A DNA stretch of 39,876 nt. It comes from Mycobacterium kyorinense. Lineage in GTDB: Bacteria; Actinomycetota; Actinomycetes; Mycobacteriales; Mycobacteriaceae. Within the stretch, counting starts at the first letter, position 1. Every line of letters begins with the position of its first letter. This document shows, in pieces, positions 1 through 9,294 of the stretch. The stretch covers positions 1 through 39,876 of the forward strand of contig NZ_LZKJ01000132.1 in assembly GCF_001672775.1 (NCBI RefSeq), given 5' to 3'. The position numbers were made by a program, and so were the translations under genes. The notes below the pieces were generated by a model, which ran no database searches, was not told the origin of the DNA, and saw nothing but the letters and a program-made list of their open reading frames with translations.

Positions 1-77
1 GGGTCCGGCCGGCCGAATTGCGCTACTACCTGGGCAGCGCCCATTACCGCTCGATGCTGGAGTTCTCCGAGAGCGCG
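1..77. repeat. Left arm of exact 77-bp inverted repeat
   Basis: Bases 1-77 are the exact reverse complement of 815-891. Identity stops at base 78 (T, against G expected from 814). The outer end coincides with the first base of the window. Both arms encode the same cysS segment. Confidence 0.97.
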
Positions 78-551
78 TTGCGGGACGCCGTCAACGCCTA
101 CCTTGGCATCGAGGACTTCCTGCACCGGGTGCGCAACCGGGTGGGCGCCGTCGTCCCCGGAGAATGGACGCCGCGGTTCGCCGAGGCGCTCGACGACGAC
201 CTGGCGGTGCCGATCGCGCTGGCCGAGGTGCACCACACCCGCGCGGAGGGTAACCGGGCGTTGGATGCCGGCGACCACGACGGCGCATTGGCCCACGCCG
301 GCGCGATCCGGACGATGATGGGCATCCTGGGCTGCGATCCGCTCGACGAGCGCTGGGAATCCCACGACGAGACGTCGGCCGCGTTGGCCGCCGTCGACGT
401 GCTGGTGCGGGCCGAGTTGGAGCGCCGTGAGCAGGCTCGCGAACAACGCGACTGGGTGCTGGCCGACCAGATCCGCAACCGGCTCAAAGACGCCGGCATC
501 GAGGTCACTGACACCGCCGACGGGCCCCAGTGGTCGCTGGAAGCCAAGTAG
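1..551 (+). CDS. cysS: Cysteinyl-tRNA synthetase, C-terminal part (5' end outside window)
   Basis: This is the C-terminal third of class I cysteine-tRNA ligase, which charges tRNA-Cys in the cytoplasm. The reading frame is open from base 3 to the TAG at 549-551. It begins in the catalytic-core tail ([20 protein letters not shown]) and runs through the helical anticodon-binding region ([19 protein letters not shown] end). Codons from base 78 give 157 residues. Added to the 309 residues encoded on the minus strand at 815-1741 they make 466, the normal length for mycobacterial CysS1. I infer one intact gene that the assembly or a rearrangement has split. rlmB starts directly after the stop codon, as in the usual cysS-rlmB operon. 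Confidence 0.85.
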   Translation, partial: VRPAELRYYLGSAHYRSMLEFSESALRDAVNAYLGIEDFLHRVRNRVGAVVPGEWTPRFAEALDDDLAVPIALAEVHHTRAEGNRALDAGDHDGALAHAGAIRTMMGILGCDPLDERWESHDETSAALAAVDVLVRAELERREQAREQRDWVLADQIRNRLKDAGIEVTDTADGPQWSLEAK

Positions 552-820
552 ATGGCGGGCAACTCGCGGCGACGCGGGGCAATCCGCAAACCCGGCACCA
601 AGAAGGGCCCCACGGTCGGGTCGGGCGGCGTCCGCCGGCGCGGCCTGGAGGGCCGCGGCGCCACGCCGCCCGCCCATTTGCGGCCTAACCATCCCGCCGC
701 CAAGCGGCTGCGGTCGCAACCGCGCCGGCCGGCTAAGCACACCGAAGATGAGACCGAGACCGTACTGGGCCGCAACCCGGTGCTGGAATGCCTGCGCGCC
801 GGCGTCCCGGCCACCGCGCT
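552..820 (+). CDS. rlmB: 23S rRNA 2'-O-methyltransferase (TrmH/SpoU family), N-terminal fragment
   Basis: The ATG at 552 follows the cysS stop without a gap, matching the cysS-Rv3579c order of mycobacteria. The fragment has a basic, disordered N-terminus (many R, G and K). Around residue 73 it enters the SpoU substrate-binding domain, with the hallmark [20 protein letters not shown]. The family methylates a ribose 2'-OH in rRNA with S-adenosylmethionine. True rlmB sequence stops near 814-820. The frame then runs eight residues into antisense cysS before a chance stop at 848, so the SPOUT catalytic domain is missing. Given the fold-back, I think the gene is cut by the contig end rather than decayed in the organism. 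Confidence 0.8.
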
Positions 821-891
821 CTCGGAGAACTCCAGCATCGAGCGGTAATGGGCGCTGCCCAGGTAGTAGCGCAATTCGGCCGGCCGGACCC
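815..891. repeat. Right arm of exact 77-bp inverted repeat
   Basis: This is the reverse complement of 1-77. Base 892 onward is genuine cysS on the minus strand. Bases 815-820 (CGCGCT) are also the last bases shared with rlmB, so the strand switch sits on a 6-base microhomology. Confidence 0.97.
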
Positions 892-1741
892 GTTGCAGCA
901 CAGCAGGAATCGCCAGCACGTTGCCCAGCGACTTGCTCATCTTCTCGCCGCCCATGGTCACCCAGCCGTTGTGCAACCAGTAACGAGCGAAGCCGTCTCC
1001 GGCCGCACGGCTCTGCGCGATCTCGTTCTCATGGTGCGGGAACACCAAATCCATGCCGCCGCAATGAATGTCGAATTCCGGCCCCAGATAGGTGCGGGCC
1101 ATCGCCGAGCATTCCAGATGCCAGCCCGGACGGCCCCGCCCCCACGGTGTCGGCCACGACGGTTCGCCGGGCTTGGCGCCTTTCCACAACGTGAAGTCAC
1201 GTTGATCGCGCTTGCCGGTGGCCACTCCCTCGCCCTGGTGCACGTCGTCGATCCGGTGACCGGACAGCTGCCCGTAGTCGGGGTAACTGAGCACGTCGAA
1301 GTACACGTCGCCATTGCCGGCATAGGCGTGGCCGGTGCAGATCAGCCGCTCGATCAACTCGACCATCTGGGTGATGTGTCCGGTGGCGCGCGGCTCGGCC
1401 GACGGCGGCAAGACGCCCAGCGCGTCGTAGGCAGCGGTGAACGCGCGCTCGTAGGTGGCCGCCCATTCCCACCACGGCCGATCGGCGGCGGCGGCCTTGT
1501 TGAGGATCTTGTCGTCGATGTCGGTGACGTTGCGGATGAACGCGACGTCGTAGTCGCGCGCCATCAGCCAGCGCCGCAGAATGTCGAAGGCCACGCCGCT
1601 GCGCACGTGGCCGATATGCGGCAGGCCCTGCACGGTGGCGCCGCACAGGTAGATCGAGACGTGGCCGGGCCGCAGCGGTACGAAATCACGCACGGCACCG
1701 CTCGCCGTGTCGTGGAGCCGCAGTTGGGCGCGATCGGTCAC
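815..1741 (-). CDS. cysS: Cysteinyl-tRNA synthetase, N-terminal part
   Basis: This encodes 309 residues of CysS. The ATP-binding HIGH motif is at residues 42-45, with the first zinc ligand C33 in YLCG. The other zinc ligands lie in HLECSAMA and FPHHENE, and the KMSKS loop is in [11 protein letters not shown]. Homology ends precisely at ...EFSESA (codon at 817-815). The open frame continues to 98, but that part is antisense rlmB/cysS and has no protein meaning. The missing 157 C-terminal residues sit on the plus strand at 78-548. The gene starts 19 bases after the ispF stop, probably in the carD-ispD-ispF-cysS-rlmB transcription unit. Confidence 0.88.
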
Positions 1742-1760
1742 GACGTGCCAGCTTACCGGG

Positions 1761-2234
1761 CTAGACCTGCGGTACCACCAGCGCCGTTGCTATCGCGGCC
1801 AGACCCTCGCCGCGTCCGGTCAAGCCCAGACCGTCGGTCGTGGTGCCCGACACCGCCACCGGCGCGTCGAGCAGCCCGGACAGCAACTCCTGCGCCTCGG
1901 CGCGACGCGGACCGATCTTGGGTCGGTTACCGATGACCTGTACGGCCGCATTGCAGACGCGGTAGCCGTGTTCCGAGATCAGTTGCGCCACATGGCGCAG
2001 CATGTCAATTCCGCTGGCGCCCGCCCAGCGGAGATCGTCGACGCCGAACACGCTGCCGACGTCGCCGAGCCCGGCAGCCGACAACAACGCGTCACACAGC
2101 GCGTGTACGGCGACGTCGCCGTCGGAGTGGCCAGCGCAGCCGTCGACGTCCGGGAACAGCAGGCCCAGCAGCCAGCACGGCCGCCCCGACTCGATGGCGT
2201 GCACGTCGGTGCCCAGACCTACCCGAACGTTCAT
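1761..2234 (-). CDS. ispF: 2-C-methyl-D-erythritol 2,4-cyclodiphosphate synthase
   Basis: This enzyme of the MEP isoprenoid pathway converts CDP-methylerythritol 2-phosphate to the cyclic diphosphate, releasing CMP. The 157 residues are the full family length. The metal ligands D10 and H12 (GTDVHAI) and H44 (in [12 protein letters not shown]) are present. So is the C-terminal substrate signature [14 protein letters not shown]. The ATG overlaps the ispD stop by four bases (ATGA, 2231-2234), so the two are probably translationally coupled. Two consecutive MEP steps next to carD is the standard mycobacterial arrangement. Confidence 0.95.
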   Translation of the reverse strand: MNVRVGLGTDVHAIESGRPCWLLGLLFPDVDGCAGHSDGDVAVHALCDALLSAAGLGDVGSVFGVDDLRWAGASGIDMLRHVAQLISEHGYRVCNAAVQVIGNRPKIGPRRAEAQELLSGLLDAPVAVSGTTTDGLGLTGRGEGLAAIATALVVPQV

Positions 2235-2893
2235 TGCTTCACGATCGCCTGCGCCAGCAGCAAGTCCAACGGAGTGGTGATCTTGAAGGCCAGCGGATCG
2301 CCCTCGACCACTTGAACCTGGCCGCCGATGTGCTCGACCATCGACGCGTCGTCGGTGAACTCCGCGCTCGACGCGCGCTGGTAGGCGCGCTGCAGCAGTT
2401 CAGTCGCAAAACCCTGCGGGGTCTGTACCGCGCGTAGGCCGGAGCGCTCGGGTGTCCCCAGCACGACTCCGTTGGCATCGACGGCCTTGATGGTGTCTGG
2501 TACCGGCAGCGCCGGCACGACGGCCGGATGCCCCGCCCGCAGCGCCTCGACCACGCGGACCACCAATCCCGGCGGTGTCAGGGGCCGCGCTGCGTCGTGC
2601 ACCAATACGAAGTCCGGTTCGCCTGCGGCGGTCAATGCCCGTGCGACCGACTCGCTGCGATTGGCGCCGCCGGCGACAACGACGGCGGCGTGTCCGAGGA
2701 TCAGCTTGGCTTGGTCAGTGCGGTCCGAGGGCACCGCCACCACCACGCGGTCGACGACTCCGGACTCCAGTAGAGCGGTCACAACGCGTTCGACCAGCGT
2801 GCGCCCGTCGAGATGGAAAAACGCTTTGGGAACACCGGCGGCCAGCCGCTCACCCGACCCGGCGGCCGGGACGACCGCGACCGTGCCCGTCAC
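2231..2893 (-). CDS. ispD: 2-C-methyl-D-erythritol 4-phosphate cytidylyltransferase
   Basis: IspD couples MEP to CTP to give CDP-methylerythritol, the step before IspK/IspE in isoprenoid synthesis. The 220 residues show the nucleotidyltransferase loop [17 protein letters not shown] near the N-terminus. VHDAARPL (metal and ribose contact) and TDDASMVE follow further on. The start lies two bases after the carD stop, and the stop overlaps ispF by four bases. carD, ispD and ispF therefore look like one transcript. Confidence 0.95.
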   Translation of the reverse strand: MTGTVAVVPAAGSGERLAAGVPKAFFHLDGRTLVERVVTALLESGVVDRVVVAVPSDRTDQAKLILGHAAVVVAGGANRSESVARALTAAGEPDFVLVHDAARPLTPPGLVVRVVEALRAGHPAVVPALPVPDTIKAVDANGVVLGTPERSGLRAVQTPQGFATELLQRAYQRASSAEFTDDASMVEHIGGQVQVVEGDPLAFKITTPLDLLLAQAIVKQ

Positions 2894-2895
2894 AG

Positions 2896-3417
<522 letters not shown>

Positions 3418-3543
3418 GCACGGCGCGTCGACAGGCGTGGACCAACGGTGCAGGTCAGGGGCATTGCACAGGAAGTGTGGGGGTTGACAGACTGGTGAAT
3501 TCGTGCATGGCACCGACCTTTTGATAACCCGGCTGGGAACCCT

Positions 3544-3575
3544 CGGGGCCCGCCGAGCGCTTGCATCGGGCCCCG
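3544..3575. repeat. 9-bp GC-rich inverted repeat (stem-loop)
   Basis: CGGGGCCCG at 3544-3552 pairs perfectly with CGGGCCCCG at 3567-3575 across a 14-base loop. No T-run follows on either strand, so it is not a classical intrinsic terminator. It could be a structured leader element or an operator. Confidence 0.5.
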
Positions 3576-3702
3576 GTAGGAGGGCATTGAAGATCGTACT
3601 GCGCGCCGCTGTGTACGCTGCCGGCGCCCTCGACTACCAGCCTTCAGATCTGACCTACTACTGTGCATAGTCGAACCGTTCCGGGCGAGCAGGAGGCTTT
3701 GA

Positions 3703-4278
3703 GTGAAACGCTTGGACAACCGCCGCTCGACCACCTTCGCTGCGCTGACCGCCGGGAGTCTTCTCGGTGCCGTCGCGCTCACCGGCTGTGGCAGCGGCCA
3801 GCTCTCGCAGACCGCCGCTCAGGTGCCTGCGGTCAACGGCACCGAGACGGTGATCAACAATGTGGCGCTGCGCAACGTTCACCTGCAGGCGACGCAGACC
3901 GGCGACTTCCTCGAGCCGGGCAAATCCGTGAATCTGGTCCTGGTCGCGGTGAACGACTCCGTGGATGTCGCCGACAAACTTCTCGGCATCACCTCCGACA
4001 TCGGCCCGGTCACGGTATCCGGCGATACCGCACTGGCGCCGGGCGGAACGTTGTTTGTGGGCACCGCCGACGGCCAGAGTAAGAAAGCCGTCGAGTCCAT
4101 TGAGCCCGCGGCGGTTGCGAAGGCGACCGTGGCGTTGACCAAGCCGATCACCAACGGCCTCCTCTACAACTTCACCTTCGACTTCGAAAAGGCCGGACAC
4201 GCCAGCTTGACCGTGCCGATCTCCGCGGGGCTGGCCCCCCGGCAGGAAGAAACGCCGGCCCCGGCCGAACATCCCTGA
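3703..4278 (+). CDS. lpqE: Conserved lipoprotein LpqE
   Basis: This is a 191-residue secreted lipoprotein. A positively charged N-terminus (MKRLDNRR) is followed by a hydrophobic stretch and the lipobox LTGC, with the acylated cysteine at residue 29. The mature part is a small beta-rich domain ending in a proline-rich tail. The GTG start at 3703 is supported by AGGAGG six bases upstream. The position between carD and radA matches Rv3584. I suspect a PCuAC-like copper-chaperone fold, but I do not see a clear copper-binding Met/His motif, so the function is open. Confidence 0.85.
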   Translation: MKRLDNRRSTTFAALTAGSLLGAVALTGCGSGQLSQTAAQVPAVNGTETVINNVALRNVHLQATQTGDFLEPGKSVNLVLVAVNDSVDVADKLLGITSDIGPVTVSGDTALAPGGTLFVGTADGQSKKAVESIEPAAVAKATVALTKPITNGLLYNFTFDFEKAGHASLTVPISAGLAPRQEETPAPAEHP

Positions 4279-4308
4279 CCTGTCATACCGGCCCGTTACC
4301 GTTCCGGT

Positions 4309-5748
4309 GTGGCCAAGGCACGCTCGCAATACCGCTGTTCGGAATGCCGTCACGTCACCGCGAAGTGGGTAGGACGGTGCCTCGAGTGCGCAACCTGGGG
4401 CACGGTGGAGGAAGTGGCGGTGTTATCCGCCGTCAACGGCCGGACCCCGCGCTCAGCAGCGCCAGCGCCCCCGTCGTCGCCGGCTGTGCCGATCAGCTCT
4501 ATCGAACCCCGTAGCGCGCGTCACTGTCCTACTGGCGTCGACGAACTCGACCGGGTACTGGGCGGCGGTGTGGTGCCCGGCTCGGTGACGCTGCTTGCCG
4601 GTGAACCGGGAGTAGGTAAGTCGACGTTGCTCCTCCAGGTCGCCCATCAATGGGCCCGGTCCGGCCGACGCGCGTTGTACGTCTCCGGTGAGGAATCCCT
4701 CGGCCAGATCCGGCTGCGCGCCGACCGGACCGACTGTGGCCACGACGAGGTATTTCTGGCCGCCGAATCCGACCTGGGCTCGGTGCTCGGCCACATCGAG
4801 GCCGTGCGGCCCACGCTGGTCGTGGTCGACTCCGTACAGACAATGTCCACCACCGAGGCCGACGGTGTCACCGGCGGGGTCACCCAAGTGCGCGCGGTGA
4901 CCACCGCGTTGACGGCCGCGGCGAAGACCGGTGACGTGGCGATGATCCTGGTCGGCCATGTCACCAAGGACGGCGCCATCGCCGGACCGCGTTCGCTCGA
5001 GCATCTCGTGGACGTGGTGCTGCATTTCGAGGGAGACCGCAACTGCACCTTGCGCATGGTGCGGGGAGTCAAGAACCGATTCGGCGCCGCCGACGAAGTC
5101 GGCTGCTTCCAACTGCACGAGGGCGGCATCGAAGGCGTCGCCGACCCGTCCGGGCTGTTTCTGGACCAGCGGCCACTGCCGGTCCCCGGAACCGCGATCA
5201 CGGTGACGTTGGACGGTAAGCGACCACTGGTCGGCGAGGTTCAGGCGCTGCTGGCCAGGCCCTCGGACGGGCGCCCGCGCCGCGCCGTCAGCGGCATCGA
5301 CCACGCCCGCGCCGCGATGATCACCGCTGTCCTGGAAAAGCATGCGGGGCTGGCACTTTCGCCCGTCGACATCTTCCTCTCCACCGTTGGAGGCATGCGG
5401 TTGGCCGATCCATCGTCGGATCTGACGGTGGCAATTGCGTTGGCCTCCGCCTACGCGAATCTTCCGCTGCCCACCACCGCAGTCATGATCGGCGAGGTCG
5501 GACTGGCCGGCGATCTGCGGCGGGTCAGCGGAATGGAACGCCGGCTGGCCGAAGCCGCCCGGCAAGGCTTCACCACCGCGCTGGTCCCACCCGGATGCGA
5601 CGCGCCGCCGACGGGGCTGCGGGTCCTGCAGGCGGCCACCATCGTCGCGGCGTTGCAGCACATGCTCGACATTGCCGAGCACCGCAGCAACACGCCAGCG
5701 CCACCACACCGGCTCAACCCGCCGCCGGCAGAGCAGAATGGCTGGTAA
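4309..5748 (+). CDS. radA: DNA repair protein RadA
   Basis: RadA is a RecA-like, hexameric helicase that drives branch migration during recombinational repair. Domains in order: a C4 zinc finger (C10, C13, C24, C27), the RecA-like ATPase with Walker A in GEPGVGKST near residues 98-106, the RadA-specific KNRFG motif near residue 255, and a C-terminal Lon-protease-like domain. The length of 479 is normal. The start is a GTG at 4309, 30 bases after lpqE. The stop overlaps the disA start by one base (TAATG), so the two are coupled. Confidence 0.95.
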   Translation: MAKARSQYRCSECRHVTAKWVGRCLECATWGTVEEVAVLSAVNGRTPRSAAPAPPSSPAVPISSIEPRSARHCPTGVDELDRVLGGGVVPGSVTLLAGEPGVGKSTLLLQVAHQWARSGRRALYVSGEESLGQIRLRADRTDCGHDEVFLAAESDLGSVLGHIEAVRPTLVVVDSVQTMSTTEADGVTGGVTQVRAVTTALTAAAKTGDVAMILVGHVTKDGAIAGPRSLEHLVDVVLHFEGDRNCTLRMVRGVKNRFGAADEVGCFQLHEGGIEGVADPSGLFLDQRPLPVPGTAITVTLDGKRPLVGEVQALLARPSDGRPRRAVSGIDHARAAMITAVLEKHAGLALSPVDIFLSTVGGMRLADPSSDLTVAIALASAYANLPLPTTAVMIGEVGLAGDLRRVSGMERRLAEAARQGFTTALVPPGCDAPPTGLRVLQAATIVAALQHMLDIAEHRSNTPAPPHRLNPPPAEQNGW

Positions 5749-6860
5749 TGACTACCAGCAAGCCCAGGAGAATCGGCCCGGTGCCGACGCCGCGGCCCAC
5801 CCTGCGTGAGGCGGTCGGGCGGCTGGCGCCGGGAACTGCGCTGCGCGACGGCCTGGAGCGCATCCTGCGCGGGCGTACCGGCGCGTTGATCGTGCTGGGC
5901 TACGACGACAGCGTGGAGGCCATCTGCGATGGCGGCTTCTCCCTGGACGTGCGCTACGCGCCGACGCGGTTGCGCGAGCTGTGCAAGATGGACGGGGCGG
6001 TGGTGCTGTCCACCGATGCGAGTCGCATCCTGCGCGCCAACGTCCAGCTGGTTCCCGACCCATCCATCCCCACCGACGAATCGGGCACTCGGCACCGCTC
6101 GGCCGAGCGCGCCGCCATCCAGACCGGCTACCCGGTGATCTCGGTCAGCCACTCGATGAACATCGTGACCGTGTATGTGGCGGGGGAACGCCACGTGCTG
6201 GCCGACTCGGCCACCATCCTGTCGCGGGCCAACCAGGCCATCGCCACATTGGAGCGCTACAAGATCCGGCTCGACGAGGTCAGCAGGCAACTCTCGCGGG
6301 CCGAGATCGAAGATTTCGTCACGTTGCGCGACGTGATGACAGTGGTGCAGCGGCTGGAATTGGTCCGCCGCATCGGTCTGGTGATCGATTACGATGCCGT
6401 CGAACTGGGCACCGACGGGCGCCAACTGCGGCTGCAGCTAGAGGAGCTGCTCGGCGGCAACGACCCGGCGCGGGAATTGATCGTGCGCGATTACCACGCC
6501 AACCCCGAGCCGCTGACCAAAACCGAAGTCACCGCCACCCTCGACGAACTCGACGGGCTGTCGGACACCGAGCTGCTCGATTTCACTGTGCTGGCAAAGG
6601 TTTTCGGATACCCGTCGACGACCGAAGCCCAGGACAGCGCGATGAGCTCGCGTGGCTACCGCGCGATGTCGGGTATTTCGCGGCTGCAGTTCGCCCATGT
6701 CGACCGGTTGGTCCGCGAATTCGGCTCGCTGCAGGGTCTTTTGGCGGCCAGCGCCGGCGACCTGCAGTCGGTGGAGGGTATCGGCGAGATGTGGGCTCGG
6801 CACGTGCGCGAAGGACTGTCGCAGTTGGCTGAGTCGACGATCGCCGACTCGGCCAGCTGA
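5748..6860 (+). CDS. disA: Diadenylate cyclase DisA (c-di-AMP synthase)
   Basis: DisA makes cyclic di-AMP from two ATP and binds branched DNA. I chose the ATG at 5748, which overlaps the radA stop by one base; the open frame extends upstream only through radA. This gives 370 residues. The DAC domain carries DGA (82-84) and RHR (115-117), the two catalytic signatures. A helical linker and a C-terminal helix-hairpin-helix domain ([17 protein letters not shown]) follow. RadA is known to regulate DisA in other bacteria, which fits the coupling. The gene ends 18 bases before the convergent gene at 6879. Confidence 0.95.
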   Translation: MTTSKPRRIGPVPTPRPTLREAVGRLAPGTALRDGLERILRGRTGALIVLGYDDSVEAICDGGFSLDVRYAPTRLRELCKMDGAVVLSTDASRILRANVQLVPDPSIPTDESGTRHRSAERAAIQTGYPVISVSHSMNIVTVYVAGERHVLADSATILSRANQAIATLERYKIRLDEVSRQLSRAEIEDFVTLRDVMTVVQRLELVRRIGLVIDYDAVELGTDGRQLRLQLEELLGGNDPARELIVRDYHANPEPLTKTEVTATLDELDGLSDTELLDFTVLAKVFGYPSTTEAQDSAMSSRGYRAMSGISRLQFAHVDRLVREFGSLQGLLAASAGDLQSVEGIGEMWARHVREGLSQLAESTIADSAS

Positions 6861-6878
6861 GGCCTCGGGTACTCCTGC

Positions 6879-7709
6879 TCAGTTGCCGGCGGGAGCCTGC
6901 GCCGGACCGGGCGGCGGTCCCAGCTCGCCGGGCGCGGGCAGCCCGGGCTGGGGCGCACCCGGCCCTGCCGGCGGTGGAGCACCCGGCGGTGCGGCGTCAG
7001 CCAAGATGAACGGCACCGGCGCCGAACGCAGGTTGCCCAGTTGCACCACCAGGTTGTACGTGCCGGCGCCGATCGGCTGTCGCGGCAGTGGACACTGCGG
7101 CGCCGATCCCATACCGGTCCACGTCACGGCCGTGGTCACCTGCTCGCCGGGCGTGAACGTCTTCACCAGGGTTTCGTTGGACGGCGCGCAATCCAGGTTG
7201 GACCACAACCGCTTGTTGTCCAGTGAGTAGACGTAGGCCGCCAGCACCGCTGCTCCGACATTGCGTTTGCAGGACACCAGCCCGATATTGGTGACGACCA
7301 TGGTGAATTTCGGCTGATCGCCGATCACGTACTGGGGTGCGTTGGTCAGCCCCTTGACGGCCAGCGTCGAATCCGGACAGTCATCGCCCTCCTTGAGTAC
7401 CGGCGGCGGCTGCACAGCCGCGGTCGGGGTCTCGGTGGGTAGTTGGTTCTCCCCGGCGGGCGGTACTACCGGCGTCTTGACTTCGGGCTGCGCACCGGAG
7501 GCCGCAGCAGGGGGATTCGACGGCTTGTCGGCCGCAGCGGGTTTGGCGTCGGCGTTTCCGCTCAGCAGCGCGACGATGGTCGCGACCACGATTCCGACCA
7601 CGACGACCGCGATACCCACCGCCAGTCCCCTGCGTCGCCAGTAGATCTCCGGCGGTAATGGGCCATGCGGTTCCAGATCCAGCACATTCACACGGTAAGC
7701 CCAGGTCAC
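6879..7709 (-). CDS. Conserved membrane-anchored protein (Rv3587c-like)
   Basis: A protein of up to 276 residues with one transmembrane helix near residues 29-50. A Pro/Ala-rich linker of about 60 residues leads to an extracytoplasmic beta-rich domain with two cysteines (CPDSTL, SCKRNVG). It ends in a Pro/Gly-rich tail. The start is uncertain: GTG at 7709, or GTG at 7691, which would begin VNVLDLEPHG as the M. tuberculosis protein does. It matches Rv3587c by position and layout. The function is unknown. It is convergent with disA. Confidence 0.8.
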   Translation of the reverse strand: MTWAYRVNVLDLEPHGPLPPEIYWRRRGLAVGIAVVVVGIVVATIVALLSGNADAKPAAADKPSNPPAAASGAQPEVKTPVVPPAGENQLPTETPTAAVQPPPVLKEGDDCPDSTLAVKGLTNAPQYVIGDQPKFTMVVTNIGLVSCKRNVGAAVLAAYVYSLDNKRLWSNLDCAPSNETLVKTFTPGEQVTTAVTWTGMGSAPQCPLPRQPIGAGTYNLVVQLGNLRSAPVPFILADAAPPGAPPPAGPGAPQPGLPAPGELGPPPGPAQAPAGN

Positions 7710-7769
7710 TGCAACCCGTCCGACCGCTCTCGGCGTGTCGCGATGCTGGTCGCGCGCGGCGCTGCCGAG

Positions 7770-8393
7770 TTAGAGCTCTTCGCCGACGTTGCCGATGTGG
7801 TTACGCAGCACCGCCCGCCCGTCGGCGAGGTGGTAGGTGACGCCCACGATCGCCAGGTCACCCGAATCGACCCGCTCAGCGATCGCGGTCGAACGGGCCA
7901 TCAGCTGCGCGCCGGTCTCGGCCACATGTCGCGCTTCGAACTCGTCGACCCTGGTCAAGCCCTCGCGGCGGCCGAGCAGAATCGACGGCGTCACCCGCTC
8001 GACCAGGTCGCGCACATACCCTCCGGGTAGCACGCCGTCGTCCAGCGCGGACAGCGTCGCCTTCACCGCGCCGCAGCTGTCATGGCCCAAAACCACGATC
8101 AGCGGCACGTTGAGCACCGACACCCCGAATTCGATCGAGCCCAGCACCGCCGAGTCGATGACGTGGCCGGCGGTACGGACCACGAACATGTCGCCCAAAC
8201 CCTGATCGAAGATGATCTCGGCGGCGACCCGGCTGTCGCCACAGCCGAACAGCACAGCTGTCGGCTTTTGTCCCTCGGTGAGGCTGGCCCGGTGATCGAC
8301 ACTCTGGCTGGGATGTTGGGGCTTGCCGGCGACAAAGCGCTCGTTACCCTCTTTGAGTGCCTTCCACGCGGAGATCGGATTGGTATTGGGCAT
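7770..8393 (-). CDS. canB: Beta-class carbonic anhydrase
   Basis: This zinc enzyme interconverts CO2 and bicarbonate. The 207 residues have the same length as M. tuberculosis Rv3588c. The zinc set is complete: C51 and D53 (CGDSR), H104 and C107 (GHDSCG). The ATG is chosen at 8393, starting MPNTNPISAWKAL. The frame remains open upstream but only as antisense mutY. The start codon overlaps that of mutY within CATG at 8391-8394, so the promoter must lie inside mutY. Confidence 0.95.
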   Translation of the reverse strand: MPNTNPISAWKALKEGNERFVAGKPQHPSQSVDHRASLTEGQKPTAVLFGCGDSRVAAEIIFDQGLGDMFVVRTAGHVIDSAVLGSIEFGVSVLNVPLIVVLGHDSCGAVKATLSALDDGVLPGGYVRDLVERVTPSILLGRREGLTRVDEFEARHVAETGAQLMARSTAIAERVDSGDLAIVGVTYHLADGRAVLRNHIGNVGEEL

Positions 8394-9294
8394 GGCCCAC
8401 ATTCTGCCGCACCCGCCGATGAGCCTGCCCGCCGAGGAGCTTCTCGACTGGTACGACCAATCGCGGCGCGACCTGCCGTGGCGGAAACCCGGTGTGACAC
8501 CGTGGCAGATCCTGGTCAGCGAGTTCATGTTGCAACAGACTCCGGTGGCGCGGGTGCTGCCGATTTGGCAGGAGTGGATCGCGCGGTGGCCGACGCCGTC
8601 GGCTACCGCAGCGGCAAGTGCGGCCGACGTGCTGCGCGCCTGGGGCAAGTTGGGTTATCCGCGGCGGGCCAAGCGCCTGCATGAGTGCGCCACCATGATC
8701 GCGCGTGACTACGACGACGTGGTGCCCTGCGACGTCGACACGCTGGTCACGCTGCCCGGCGTCGGCAGCTACACGGCACGCGCGGTGGCCTGCTTCGCTT
8801 ACCGCCAGCCGGTTCCGGTGGTGGACACCAACGTGCGCCGGGTGGTAGCCCGGGTCGTCCACGGCCGCGCCGACGCGGGCGCACCCTCGGCTGTCCGCGA
8901 CCACGCCGACGTATCGGAGCTGTTGCCGAGAGACGGTACGGCACATCGGTTTTCAGCGGCGCTTATGGAGTTGGGCGCGACGGTGTGCACCGCGCGCAGT
9001 CCACGATGCGGTCTGTGTCCACTCAGCCGGTGCAGCTGGCGGGAGGCCGGCTACCCGCCGGCAGAGGGGCCCGCCAGGCGTCCGCAGCGCTACGCGGGCA
9101 CCGACCGTCAGGTCCGCGGGCTGTTGCTGGATGTATTGCGCCTCAGCGACTTTCCGGTCAGCCGCGCCGAGCTCGACGTGGCATGGCTGACCGATACCCA
9201 GCAGCGGGACCGGGCGCTGAATTCTCTGCTTGCCGACGGCTTGGTGAAGCAGACGGTCGACGGGATGTACGCCCTGGCGGGCGAAGAATTCTAG
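8392..9294 (+). CDS. mutY: A/G-specific adenine DNA glycosylase MutY
   Basis: MutY removes adenine mispaired with 8-oxoguanine. Starting at ATG 8392 (MAHILPHPP) gives 300 residues. The catalytic glutamate is E44 (SEFMLQQTP), the helix-hairpin-helix is LPGVGSYTA, and the catalytic aspartate is D145 (VVDTNVRR). The four-cysteine iron-sulfur loop is C199, C206, C209, C214. Its last spacing is four residues; E. coli MutY has five. A short C-terminal domain follows. The 5' end overlaps canB and the 3' end overlaps the next gene inside CTAG (9291-9294). Confidence 0.93.
   Translation: MAHILPHPPMSLPAEELLDWYDQSRRDLPWRKPGVTPWQILVSEFMLQQTPVARVLPIWQEWIARWPTPSATAAASAADVLRAWGKLGYPRRAKRLHECATMIARDYDDVVPCDVDTLVTLPGVGSYTARAVACFAYRQPVPVVDTNVRRVVARVVHGRADAGAPSAVRDHADVSELLPRDGTAHRFSAALMELGATVCTARSPRCGLCPLSRCSWREAGYPPAEGPARRPQRYAGTDRQVRGLLLDVLRLSDFPVSRAELDVAWLTDTQQRDRALNSLLADGLVKQTVDGMYALAGEEF

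Noticed and set aside
98..814. Continuation of the minus-strand cysS frame to base 98, giving a 547-residue protein
   Set aside because: Everything below 815 is antisense to rlmB and the cysS C-terminus; the residues are Arg/Ser-rich nonsense. The true C-terminus is on the plus strand.
788..1936. 382-residue plus-strand open frame
   Set aside because: It is antisense to cysS and ispF, has no family motif, and is a high-GC shadow frame.
3484..3489. TTGACA as the -35 of an lpqE promoter
   Set aside because: At 16-19 bases spacing there is no TANNNT hexamer, and it is more than 200 bases from the gene.
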